NCBI GenBank assembly: GCA_035328465.1
Contig: DAOLIQ010000002.1
Location: 1-64,000, forward strand
Direction of reading: 5' to 3'
DNA: 64,000 nt
DNA from: JADJEI01 sp035328465
GTDB lineage: Bacteria; Bacteroidota; Ignavibacteria; Ignavibacteriales; Ignavibacteriaceae
Shown: positions 46,270 to 55,433 of the stretch, in pieces
Layout: each line of letters begins with the position of its first letter
Numbering within the stretch: position 1 is the first letter of the stretch
The notes under the pieces: generated by a model
The model's input: the letters and a program-made list of their open reading frames with translations, nothing else
Told to the model about the DNA's origin: nothing
Database searches by the model: none
Position numbers and translations under genes: made by a program

Positions 46270-47013
46270 AAAAATATTTCAATAATTATTCTGATCGCAT
46301 TACTTAGCCTAATGCCTCAACTTCAGGCTCAGTCATTGGGGTTTGGTTGTCTGGGGTTTGTAGGAGGATTTGCCGGATTTACTTATCAAAATTATGTACC
46401 AACAGGCTTGAATGAGTTTGTCACCACATTTAATTCGCAGAACAAATCCACATTAATGCAGCCATTAGATACATTTGGTCAGATAAAAGGATTTCGTGCG
46501 GGAATAAATTTATTTAGAGCAAATTTTTCGGGATTTATATTAACCGCAAAAGGATTCTATCAATCGCTTACCGAGGCTCATTCCTCAGTTGAAAAATCTT
46601 CCGGGACAAATTCAAATTCAAATTATTCGCTTAAATTAAAAACACTTGGTGTGGGAATAGACCTCGGTGTTTCAATAACTGAAATTCTGAGCTGGAAAGT
46701 ACTGGACGGATCAATAAATTTCAATAGCGCAGCGTTAACAGAATCTATCAACTCACCCGGAAACAGCACCGAAATTATTTATAAATCCCCCGACACAAAA
46801 ATTGGATACTCAATTGGCAGTGGATTCATTATTGATGTAATATCTGATTACATAACGGTTGAAGGTTTAGCAGCTTATTCATTTATCAATTTTGACAAAC
46901 TTCAATCTGATGATGAAAATAAAATTATTTTTAATTCTAATAATTCAACCGATTTAATTGAGGCTGGTGGATTCTCGGCGGTCATTCAATTGAATGTTGG
47001 ATTTTCTTTATAA
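46258..47013 (+). CDS. envelope protein, paralogue B, possible beta-barrel
   Basis: A 251-residue paralogue of the preceding protein, probably from a tandem duplication. It has a signal peptide (about 1-24, IIILIALLSLMPQLQAQ), strand-like alternation throughout, and ends QLNVGFSL. The paired cysteines of copy A are replaced by a single one (LGFGCLGF). Its start codon is inside a 22-pair hairpin; no later methionine would keep the signal peptide, so this start is likely right. Function unknown. Confidence 0.62.
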   Translation: MLVNKNISIIILIALLSLMPQLQAQSLGFGCLGFVGGFAGFTYQNYVPTGLNEFVTTFNSQNKSTLMQPLDTFGQIKGFRAGINLFRANFSGFILTAKGFYQSLTEAHSSVEKSSGTNSNSNYSLKLKTLGVGIDLGVSITEILSWKVLDGSINFNSAALTESINSPGNSTEIIYKSPDTKIGYSIGSGFIIDVISDYITVEGLAAYSFINFDKLQSDDENKIIFNSNNSTDLIEAGGFSAVIQLNVGFSL

Positions 47014-47029
47014 AAAAACAAAGAATAAT

Positions 47030-47992
47030 ATGAAATTAACAGCCCTTGATAGAGCCTCCCGAATTGCAATTGTTGAATGTATGGGCGCAAAAAACAACGA
47101 AAAAATATTAATTATCACCGATAAAGATAAATATGAAATCGGACATAATATTTTTATGAATGCATTAACACTTGGTTTTGAAAGTTTGCTCGTGGAAATT
47201 AAACCCGGCAAAGTTAATGGTGAAGAGCCATCTGCCGAAATTGCTGAGCTGATGAAAAATTTTGATATAGTTTTCTGCCCCACTGCTAAGTCACTGACTC
47301 ACACTAATGCAAGAAGAGAAGCATCAGCAAAGGGTGTTCGCATTGCAACATTTCCGGGTATAACAAAGGAGGTCATGATTCGCGGGATGAATGCTGATTA
47401 TAAAAAAATTGCTGCTCTGTCAATCAAGCTAAAGGAAATTCTGGAAAATGGAAAACATATCAGAGTAACAGCACCTGCAGGGACAGATATTTCCTTTTCG
47501 ATTGAAGGTAGAAAATCCTTCGCAAGTAAAGGACTATTTCATGCCAAAGGTGAAAGCGGAAACCTGCCGACCGGTGAAACATTTTTAGCTCCCGTAGAAG
47601 GAACTGCTAATGGAATATTTGTTACCGATGGCTCATTTGCAGGATTAGGTCTGATCAAAAATACTAACATCAGTATTAAAGTCGAAAGCGGTTTTGTGAC
47701 CGATATTAAGGGCGGTGCACCTGCTAAAAAATTAATCAAAATGCTGGACGAAGTTGGGAAAGATGCACGAAACATTGCCGAGTTTGGAATCGGTACAAAT
47801 GATTCTGCAAAGCTCAGTGGAGTTCTACTTGAAGATGAAAAAGTTATGGGGACAATTCACATTGCACTTGGGAATAATGTTTCTATGGGCGGCAGTGTAA
47901 ATGTTCCAATTCATTTAGATGGTGTGATAAAAAAGCCAACTGTGTGGATGGATAGAAAAATGCTAATGAAGGATGGAAAACTGCTTGTATAG
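47030..47992 (+). CDS. M29-like aminopeptidase family protein
   Basis: A 320-residue protein of the family annotated as leucyl aminopeptidase or thermophilic metalloprotease-like (M29 related). Seen motifs are PTAKSLTHTNARREASAKGVRIATFPG, LPTGETFLAPVEGTANG (a conserved glutamate region that in relatives binds metal) and AEFGIGTND, then GTIHIALGNNVSMGG. I use ATG 47030; the frame is open from 46994, inside the previous gene. It fits with the upstream dipeptidase and peptide transporters as part of peptide catabolism. Exact activity is untested. Confidence 0.75.
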   Translation: MKLTALDRASRIAIVECMGAKNNEKILIITDKDKYEIGHNIFMNALTLGFESLLVEIKPGKVNGEEPSAEIAELMKNFDIVFCPTAKSLTHTNARREASAKGVRIATFPGITKEVMIRGMNADYKKIAALSIKLKEILENGKHIRVTAPAGTDISFSIEGRKSFASKGLFHAKGESGNLPTGETFLAPVEGTANGIFVTDGSFAGLGLIKNTNISIKVESGFVTDIKGGAPAKKLIKMLDEVGKDARNIAEFGIGTNDSAKLSGVLLEDEKVMGTIHIALGNNVSMGGSVNVPIHLDGVIKKPTVWMDRKMLMKDGKLLV

Positions 47993-48136
47993 TTTTACCA
48001 TTCCTACTCTCCAATCTATTAATAAAGCATTTTATTAAAGTGTGATTTAACACGTGGACATATTTATTAAATTGCATATCAAAACCTCATTGGTTAATTT
48101 TCTTTTCAATTTTATTCACTCGGAGTATCAGTTTAG

Positions 48137-51100
48137 ATGTTAAAGTTATTAAAAAAAATATTTGGCGACAAAAATTCCAAAGATGTAAAAGAATTACAGC
48201 CAATAGTTGCTGAAATCATAGAAGAATATGAAAAAATAAAATCTCTTTCCGATGAGGAGCTTAAAGGAAAAACAGCCGAATTCAAAGAAAAAATCCAAAA
48301 TCACGTTTCCGAAACAAAACAAAAGATTGAAGAAATCAAAACCAGGCTTCAGACGGATGAAGATTTTGACAGGCACGGGGCGTATGACGAACTTGATCAG
48401 CTTGAAGATCAACTCAATGATCAATACGAGGAAGTGTTAAATGAAATTTTACCAGAAGCATTCGCTGTAATCAAAGCTACTTGTGAGAGATTGGTTGGTA
48501 AATCCTGGACTGTAATGGGGAATAAAATTACCTGGGATATGGTTCCATACGATGTACAACTTATGGGCGGGGTAGTTTTGCATCAAGGAAAAATTGCAGA
48601 AATGGCTACCGGCGAAGGTAAAACTCTTGTTGCAACTCTGCCTATCTATCTTAATGCTCTTACAGGTAGAGGTGTTCACTTAATCACTGTAAATGATTAC
48701 CTCGCTCAGCGCGACAGCGAATGGATGGGAGAAATATATAAATTTCATGGATTGACTGTCGGGTGTATTATAAATACAATGGATACGAACCAGAGGAAAT
48801 CTCAGTACGCTTGTGATATTACATACGGAACAAATAATGAATTCGGGTTTGATTATCTCCGTGACAATATGGCTGGTGATAAAGAATTACAGGTTCAACG
48901 AGGGCATAACTATGCGATTGTAGATGAGGTTGATTCCGTTCTAATAGACGAAGCGCGAACACCGCTTATTATCTCCGGTCCGGTTGATGTTGATGATCAT
49001 AAATACAATGATATGAAACCGCGTATTGAAAAGTTATTTCGCTTACAAAAAACTCTTGTTGCTCAAATAGTTCAACAGGCAGAGGAAATCCTGGCGCGCG
49101 ATGGCGAGAACAGTGCTGAAGCAGGGGTACTGCTATTGCGTGCATCACGCGGACTCCCAAAACATAACAGACTTGCAAAACTTCTTAGTGAACCAGCATA
49201 TCGTAAACTATTACAGCAAACTGAGTTGGAATATCTTCGTGAAAAAGCTAAGAATATGTACATAATCGATGATGAACTTTATTTCGTTATTGATGAAAAG
49301 AACAACCAAATTGATATCACTGAAAAGGGGAGGGAAGAGCTTGCACGGGGAAGTGGAATAGAAAAAGAATATTTTGTTCTGCCCGACCTCGGAACTGAAA
49401 TTAGCAAGTTTGAACATGATCCGTCTTTAACTGTTGAAGAAAAGATTCGCAGGAAAGATGCACTCTATAGTAAATATTCTGAAGCCAGCGAAAGAATCCA
49501 TACTCTAAATCAATTATTAAAAGCATATACTCTTTTTGAAAAAGATGTGGAATATGTTATCACCGAAGAAGGAAAAATTGCAATCGTCGATGAATTTACA
49601 GGTAGAGTTCTGCCAGGCAGACGCTATTCCGATGGACTTCACCAGGCAATTGAAGCAAAAGAAAATGTAAAAGTTGAAAGAGATTCTCAAACGCTTGCTA
49701 CAATTACACTCCAGAATTATTTCAGAATGTACAAAAAGCTTGCAGGTATGACAGGTACTGCAGAAACAGAAGAATCAGAGTTTTTTGAAATTTATAAACT
49801 CGAGGTTGTAGTTATCCCGACAAATAGACCGGCGAACCGCGATGATCAGGATGATGCAGTATTTAAAACCAAAAGAGAAAAATACAACGCTATTGTTAAT
49901 AAAGTTGAGGAGCTTAAAAAAGAAGGCAGACCTGTTCTCGTTGGTACAACTTCGGTTGATGTTTCCGAAACACTTAGTCGCATGCTTAAAAGAAAAGGGA
50001 TAGCACATAACGTTTTAAATGCAAAACAGCATCAGCGTGAAGCTGAAGTGGTTGCACATGCAGGTGAACAAGGTGCAATTACAATCGCTACGAACATGGC
50101 TGGTCGAGGAACAGATATTAAGCTTGGCAGCGGTGTTGTTGAACGAGGTGGTTTGTTCATTCTCGGCACAGAGCGACACGAGTCCAGAAGAATTGACAGA
50201 CAGTTAAGAGGTCGTTCAGGAAGGCAGGGTGACCCAGGCACAACTAAATTCTTTCTTTCGCTCGAAGATGACCTGATGCGATTATTCGGAAGTGATAGAA
50301 TTTCTTCTATTATGGGGCGTCTTGGAATTCAGGAAGGGGAAGTTATTCAGCATCCATTGATTACAAAATCAGTCGAGCGTGCTCAGAAGAAGGTTGAGGA
50401 GAATAATTTTTCAATTAGAAAAAGACTTCTTGAATATGACGATACCATGAATCAGCAGAGAGAAGTTATTTATACCAAAAGAGGCCGCGCTCTTCAAGGT
50501 GATAGATTAAAATCAGAAATTTTCGATTTGCTGGAAGAATATGCTAACGATCTTGTAGAAAAATATTTTGAGGAAGTACAAGTAGATCAATTAAAAGAAG
50601 AAGTTATGCGCAATCTTCTTGTCCAACTAACACTCGAAGCTGCGGAGTTTGAGTCACTTGGTAAGGACGGTGTAAAAGAAAGAATAGTTCAAAGCGCAAA
50701 AGAGTTCTACCAAAAAAAGGAAGAAATGCTCGGTACAGAACTAATGTCGCGGCTCGAGCGTTACGCAATGCTTAGTGTTATCGATCATAAATGGAAAGAG
50801 CATCTTCGTGAAATGGATGATCTTAAAGAAGGAATTGGACTTCGTGCTTACGGTCAAAAGGATCCACTCGTTGAATACAAAGGAGAAGCATTTAAATTAT
50901 TCCTAGCTTTGCTCGAGGATATTCGTAATGAAGTCGTTGCTTTTAGTTTTAAATTTTTTCCACAGGCGCCTGAAGAAATTCAAAATAGAAGGCGACAAAC
51001 TCCGGCTCGAATGACTACTCTAAAACAAAGTGCTGATAACATCGGGTTAAGTGGAAATCAGCGCCCTCAGCGCGGACCGGAATCAGCTGGGAAACCTCAA

Positions 51101-51187
51101 CCGGTGCATGTTGAAGATAAAGTTGGCAGAAACGACCCCTGCCCCTGCGGAAGCGGTAAGAAATTTAAAAACTGTCACGGTAAATAA
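48137..51187 (+). CDS. secA: preprotein translocase ATPase SecA
   Basis: Motor of the Sec export pathway, 1016 residues. The Walker A motif GEGKT is at 159-163, Walker B-like DEVDSVLIDEARTPLIISGP follows, then NMAGRGTDIKLG and RQLRGRSGRQGDPG of the second motor domain, the helical scaffold, and a C-terminal zinc motif CPCGSGKKFKNCHGK (1002-1016) for SecB or ribosome binding. It is longer than E. coli SecA (901) mainly because of an insert of about 100 residues near 290-400, usual in Bacteroidota relatives. It starts 144 bases after the aminopeptidase. Confidence 0.97.
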   Translation: MLKLLKKIFGDKNSKDVKELQPIVAEIIEEYEKIKSLSDEELKGKTAEFKEKIQNHVSETKQKIEEIKTRLQTDEDFDRHGAYDELDQLEDQLNDQYEEVLNEILPEAFAVIKATCERLVGKSWTVMGNKITWDMVPYDVQLMGGVVLHQGKIAEMATGEGKTLVATLPIYLNALTGRGVHLITVNDYLAQRDSEWMGEIYKFHGLTVGCIINTMDTNQRKSQYACDITYGTNNEFGFDYLRDNMAGDKELQVQRGHNYAIVDEVDSVLIDEARTPLIISGPVDVDDHKYNDMKPRIEKLFRLQKTLVAQIVQQAEEILARDGENSAEAGVLLLRASRGLPKHNRLAKLLSEPAYRKLLQQTELEYLREKAKNMYIIDDELYFVIDEKNNQIDITEKGREELARGSGIEKEYFVLPDLGTEISKFEHDPSLTVEEKIRRKDALYSKYSEASERIHTLNQLLKAYTLFEKDVEYVITEEGKIAIVDEFTGRVLPGRRYSDGLHQAIEAKENVKVERDSQTLATITLQNYFRMYKKLAGMTGTAETEESEFFEIYKLEVVVIPTNRPANRDDQDDAVFKTKREKYNAIVNKVEELKKEGRPVLVGTTSVDVSETLSRMLKRKGIAHNVLNAKQHQREAEVVAHAGEQGAITIATNMAGRGTDIKLGSGVVERGGLFILGTERHESRRIDRQLRGRSGRQGDPGTTKFFLSLEDDLMRLFGSDRISSIMGRLGIQEGEVIQHPLITKSVERAQKKVEENNFSIRKRLLEYDDTMNQQREVIYTKRGRALQGDRLKSEIFDLLEEYANDLVEKYFEEVQVDQLKEEVMRNLLVQLTLEAAEFESLGKDGVKERIVQSAKEFYQKKEEMLGTELMSRLERYAMLSVIDHKWKEHLREMDDLKEGIGLRAYGQKDPLVEYKGEAFKLFLALLEDIRNEVVAFSFKFFPQAPEEIQNRRRQTPARMTTLKQSADNIGLSGNQRPQRGPESAGKPQPVHVEDKVGRNDPCPCGSGKKFKNCHGK

Positions 51188-51193
51188 TTCTAA

Positions 51194-51538
<345 letters not shown>

Positions 51539-51610
51539 AATAATTTACCTTTTTGTTTAAGTTCCTCGTTTATAGATTCGCACAAAAAAAATAGAAATAA
51601 TTTAAATTTG

Positions 51611-53998
51611 ATGAAAAAATATATTTTCCTTTTTTCATTGCTACTGTTCTCCGGCTGCGGTTTATGGGGTGATTTTACCACTTACTTCAACTTATATTAT
51701 AATGCAAAAGATTTATTCTCATTAGCTGAAACCGAAATCTATTCACAAAAACGACCCATCTTTTCAACAATTGATTTAATAGTTCCCGGTACATCTGCAA
51801 CGAATATCAATAAAGTTATCGAGAAGTGTTCTAAAATTCTCCAGTACAGTTCCGAGACTGTTTATATTGATGAAGCATTGCTGATGATTGGTAAATGCTT
51901 TTATTATCAACGCAATTACTTAAAATCTCAAAGAAAATTTCAGGAACTTATTGCAACTCAACCCGAAAGTGATCTTATTCCCGAGGCAGAATTATGGATT
52001 GCAAAGACACAAATGCGATTAAAAGATTATGAAAATGGCTTGGCATCACTTCAGTCCGTTAGAGATAAAGCCTTAGAGGAGGGTGAAGATGATTTGTTCC
52101 TGAACTCTTTTATTGAAGAAACAGTTTATAGAATTACGAAAGAAGAATTTCCTGCAGCGATTTCACTTTCCGAAAGTTTTATACTTAATTCAGACGATGA
52201 TGAAATCAATGCCGAAGTAGTTTATGAGCTTGGAAAATTATATAATAAAGTAAATGATAATTCGAATGCTATCGCATCATTCAGCAAAGTATTTGATTTT
52301 TCGCCATCCTTTGATATTGAAATGGAGGCTAAAATTGAACTTGCAAAAGCACTTGGCAAAGAGAATAGGAATGAAGAAGCGCTGGAAATATTGGAAGACA
52401 TGAGAACTGAGGATAAATATTCCACTTCCTATGATCTGATTGATTTGGAAACAGGACTATCTCTCGTAAAACTTAACCGAATAGAGGAAGCTATTTCTAA
52501 ACTTCGCGATGTTGATACTTTATATGTTAACTCTACAAGTTCCGGCGCTGCTAAATATGAACTAGGAAAAATTATGGAAGAAAAAATTCATAATTTGGAC
52601 AGTGCATATTTCTATTATAATAGGGCTGCAAGTACATCTCTTCCGGAAGAATATGTTTTACCTGCTCGGGAGAAAAAACAAGTTTTTACAAAGTACATTA
52701 ATCTCAATAAGCAATTGAATGATTACTCTGAACAACTATTCTATGCAAGTAATTTGGAATTATATCGTTCCGATTCTTTAGCCTATGTTGAAGATTCGCT
52801 TAGAGCATTTGAGGAGTGGAAAATTCAGAATATCTTTAAGAATGCTTCCTATGTCCCAATTGATTCAGTTGCTTTGCGTAAAGCACCGATTGATACTTCA
52901 AAAATAAAAGACAGCTTACAAATTGTAATTGATAGCCTGATGTTTGTTGACACAACTGGTTTTAAACGGGATAGTTTATTCAAATCACTGAAATTTAGTT
53001 ATGACACTTTACTGATAGATAAAACAATTTTGCATTTAGAAGAAAATAAATCTTTTAACACTCTCTCCTTGAATCCTGATTCACTAAACATAACCATACC
53101 CAAACCGCGCCGACCTTTATTTACCGCTGACTCTCTAAACAAATTAATTGTAAAGAATAAACTTGAAGAAGGCAATTTATTTTTTACAGAATTAAATATG
53201 CCTGATTCGGCGTATAAAAATTATATTGATATCCTGACTAACTATCCGGAAAATCAATATACTGCAAATACTATGTACGGTCTGGCAACTTATTATTTAA
53301 CGGTTGATAAACAAAATGAAGCGGATAGTTTATTCAATTTAATTTATGACAATTATAAAACACAATCTATTGTAAATGCCGCAGCGTTAAAACTGAATAA
53401 ACCACCGATAGATCTTGATTTCGATCCGGCAGATCAAGTCTATTCATCGGCTGAGGCTGACATGCTGAATAATCAATTTGATTCGGCTGTTAATAAATAT
53501 TTTAACTTATTCGTTAATTATCCGAACTCTTCGCTTGCACCAAAAGCCCTTTACGCAGGTGGATATATTCTCGAAAATAGTCTTGATAACTCTGATTCCG
53601 CCGTTGTATTCTATGATTCTTTACTTGTTAAATACCCCACCTCGGTTTACGCGATTAAAATCAGACCAAAAATAAATTTTTATAAACTTGAACTTCAGAA
53701 GCGGAAAAAAGCTGAGCTTGATTCGTTGAAACGAGAGCAAAGCAAAAAAGACTCTCTGTCTTTAACTGTAAAAGAGACTGAAATAAAAACGAATCCTAAT
53801 AATATCACTGGAACTGATTCAACTTTGATGATGCAGGAATTATCAAATAATGATTCGCTCAAAACTAAAGACCAACAAATAGAAAATATAGATTCAACGG
53901 AAAATTCTTTTTTAAGAAATCAGATGGAGGAAATGATCAAACAAAGAAGAGGAACAATACCGCCAGGTAAGCAAAACTCCGGTGACTTTAAAAAATAA
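51611..53998 (+). CDS. large TPR lipoprotein, possible PorW/SprE-like T9SS component
   Basis: About 795 residues. The N-terminus KKYIFLFSLLLFSGCG is a lipoprotein signal with the lipobox cysteine near residue 16. Directly after it, FTTYFNLYYNAKDLFSLAE recalls the conserved start of PorW/SprE proteins of type IX secretion. TPR repeats occupy about 60-330 and 510-700. In between is a serine/aspartate-rich stretch (DSLAYVEDSLRAFEEW, DSLQIVIDSLMFVDTT), and the C-terminus is charged. A T9SS client protein lies 1.4 kb downstream. The assignment to PorW rests on pattern only. ATG 51611 is preferred over TTG 51608. Confidence 0.65.
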   Translation: MKKYIFLFSLLLFSGCGLWGDFTTYFNLYYNAKDLFSLAETEIYSQKRPIFSTIDLIVPGTSATNINKVIEKCSKILQYSSETVYIDEALLMIGKCFYYQRNYLKSQRKFQELIATQPESDLIPEAELWIAKTQMRLKDYENGLASLQSVRDKALEEGEDDLFLNSFIEETVYRITKEEFPAAISLSESFILNSDDDEINAEVVYELGKLYNKVNDNSNAIASFSKVFDFSPSFDIEMEAKIELAKALGKENRNEEALEILEDMRTEDKYSTSYDLIDLETGLSLVKLNRIEEAISKLRDVDTLYVNSTSSGAAKYELGKIMEEKIHNLDSAYFYYNRAASTSLPEEYVLPAREKKQVFTKYINLNKQLNDYSEQLFYASNLELYRSDSLAYVEDSLRAFEEWKIQNIFKNASYVPIDSVALRKAPIDTSKIKDSLQIVIDSLMFVDTTGFKRDSLFKSLKFSYDTLLIDKTILHLEENKSFNTLSLNPDSLNITIPKPRRPLFTADSLNKLIVKNKLEEGNLFFTELNMPDSAYKNYIDILTNYPENQYTANTMYGLATYYLTVDKQNEADSLFNLIYDNYKTQSIVNAAALKLNKPPIDLDFDPADQVYSSAEADMLNNQFDSAVNKYFNLFVNYPNSSLAPKALYAGGYILENSLDNSDSAVVFYDSLLVKYPTSVYAIKIRPKINFYKLELQKRKKAELDSLKREQSKKDSLSLTVKETEIKTNPNNITGTDSTLMMQELSNNDSLKTKDQQIENIDSTENSFLRNQMEEMIKQRRGTIPPGKQNSGDFKK

Positions 53999-54019
53999 AA
54001 GTTTTTAATTTTTTTTTCA

Positions 54020-54808
54020 ATGCTACAGCCTCTAATTTATCAATTGCCTTCAAATGAGTTAGCTGATTATTATTCGCGTATTCTTCCAGTTCTAAAAAAT
54101 AATAGACTAAAAAGCATAGGCATTTATTTATTTTTCATTTTCTATTTTAGTATTCCTTCACTTCAAATTCCGATCTTAGAATATAATGGCTCTCGGGTTA
54201 CTGCATTAATGGAGCAGAGGGCGATAGAGAATTATCTTTTATTTTACCCCCACCAATCCTGGATCTCGATTGATAATGTTAACCCAATTCTTTTAAAGGC
54301 TATTGTTTCAATGGAGGATGGTACATTTTTCAATCATCGCGGTATAGACTGGAAAGAGTTTTATAATTCATTAAGAGCAAATGATAGACGCGGTAAAACT
54401 GTCCGAGGCGGCAGTACAATCACAATGCAGCTTGCAAAAAATTTATATTTAGATACTGAGAGAAGCATATTTAGAAAGGCAAAAGAATTAATCATCGCTG
54501 CCAGAATAGAAAAAGAGCTTTCGAAAAAAAATATCCTTGAAGCCTATATTAATGCCATTGAATGGGGTGATGGAATTTTTGGAATTGATGCGGCTTCTTC
54601 TGAATATTTTGACAAAGATCCCGCAAATCTAACTTTGATGGAATGTTCGAAACTTGCAGCAGTTATTCCGTCACCACTTATTCATCAGCCAAATGTTAAC
54701 TCAGGATATGTGCGCAGACGTGCTGGAATTATAAGGGGGCGGCTGAATGATGTAATTTTATTTCCGGAAATTAAGGATGAACAGAAAAGTAGTAAGAGAT
54801 TTAATTGA
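54020..54808 (+). CDS. monofunctional peptidoglycan glycosyltransferase (GT51)
   Basis: Polymerises lipid II into glycan strands. A membrane anchor is at about 30-50 (GIYLFFIFYFSIPSLQIPIL). GT51 motifs in order: SMEDGTFFNHRGIDW (catalytic glutamate), RGGSTITMQLAKNLYL, RKAKELIIAARIEKELSKKNILEAYINAIEWGDGIFGIDAAS. The 262-residue length and lack of a penicillin-binding domain make it MtgA-like. About 30 residues before the anchor are longer than in E. coli MtgA; a later start is possible. Its end overlaps the AlbA-domain gene by 32 bases. Confidence 0.88.
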   Translation: MLQPLIYQLPSNELADYYSRILPVLKNNRLKSIGIYLFFIFYFSIPSLQIPILEYNGSRVTALMEQRAIENYLLFYPHQSWISIDNVNPILLKAIVSMEDGTFFNHRGIDWKEFYNSLRANDRRGKTVRGGSTITMQLAKNLYLDTERSIFRKAKELIIAARIEKELSKKNILEAYINAIEWGDGIFGIDAASSEYFDKDPANLTLMECSKLAAVIPSPLIHQPNVNSGYVRRRAGIIRGRLNDVILFPEIKDEQKSSKRFN

Positions 54809-55433
54809 AGAAGGTGAAAACCTTCAAATTGAATTTAAAAGAAAATTTACATCTCACGAAAAAATTGCACGGGAAATGATTGCATTTGCAAATACACGAG
54901 GCGGTTTTATTTTATTCGGAATTGATGATGATAAATCCATAGTTGGTGTTGAAAGCGAAAAATCAGAAGCCGAATTAATAATTAAAACTGCAAAAGAATA
55001 TTGTGAACCAGCTCTTGATATAAAATTAGATTTCGTAAACCTTGATGAAAAAGAAATAGTAATAGCATCAATTAATGAATCTGAAAACAAACCTCACCGC
55101 TTTCAGGATTATAAAAATGAATTAGATATCAATACTGCCGAAGTGACAATTCGTGTAAATGATAAAAGTATTTTAGCAAGCAAAGAAATGATCAGGCTGA
55201 TGCGCGCTCAAAGTAATAACCTTGAACTCAAAAAATATGCGATTGGTGAAATTGAAAAATCAGTTTTTGAATTTCTGGCAAATCACGAAACTATTTCAGT
55301 AAAAGAGCTGAGCAAGGTTGTTAATATTTCTGAAAGACGAGCTTCTCGAACATTGGTAAAACTTGTTCGTGCAGATTTGCTGATGATACACTTTAAAGAA
55401 AACGGTGAGGAGTATTTTACCGATGCTGGCTAA
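54777..55433 (+). CDS. AlbA-domain (Schlafen-like) protein with C-terminal winged helix
   Basis: 218 residues. The N-terminal AlbA_2 domain (about 8-125) shows GENLQIEFKRKFTSHEKIAREMIAFANTRGGFILFGIDDD and a later HRFQDYKNELDI block. The C-terminal part (about 155-218) is a winged helix, IEKSVFEFLANHETISVKELSKVVNISERRASRTL. Proteins of this type are often called ATP-binding or transcriptional regulators; eukaryotic Schlafens cleave RNA. It overlaps the transglycosylase gene upstream (32 bases) and the T9SS client gene downstream (11 bases from the ATG), so it is tightly coupled. Role unknown. Confidence 0.8.
   Translation: MNRKVVRDLIEEGENLQIEFKRKFTSHEKIAREMIAFANTRGGFILFGIDDDKSIVGVESEKSEAELIIKTAKEYCEPALDIKLDFVNLDEKEIVIASINESENKPHRFQDYKNELDINTAEVTIRVNDKSILASKEMIRLMRAQSNNLELKKYAIGEIEKSVFEFLANHETISVKELSKVVNISERRASRTLVKLVRADLLMIHFKENGEEYFTDAG

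Noticed and set aside
48019..48038. Inverted repeat TTAATAAA-GCAT-TTTATTAA as a terminator after the aminopeptidase gene
   Set aside because: All pairs are A/T and no T run follows; expected often by chance in this AT-rich DNA.
54777..55433. Defence system from the Schlafen-like AlbA domain
   Set aside because: The neighbours are cell-wall and secretion genes, there are no other defence genes, and AlbA_2 proteins are common as regulators.
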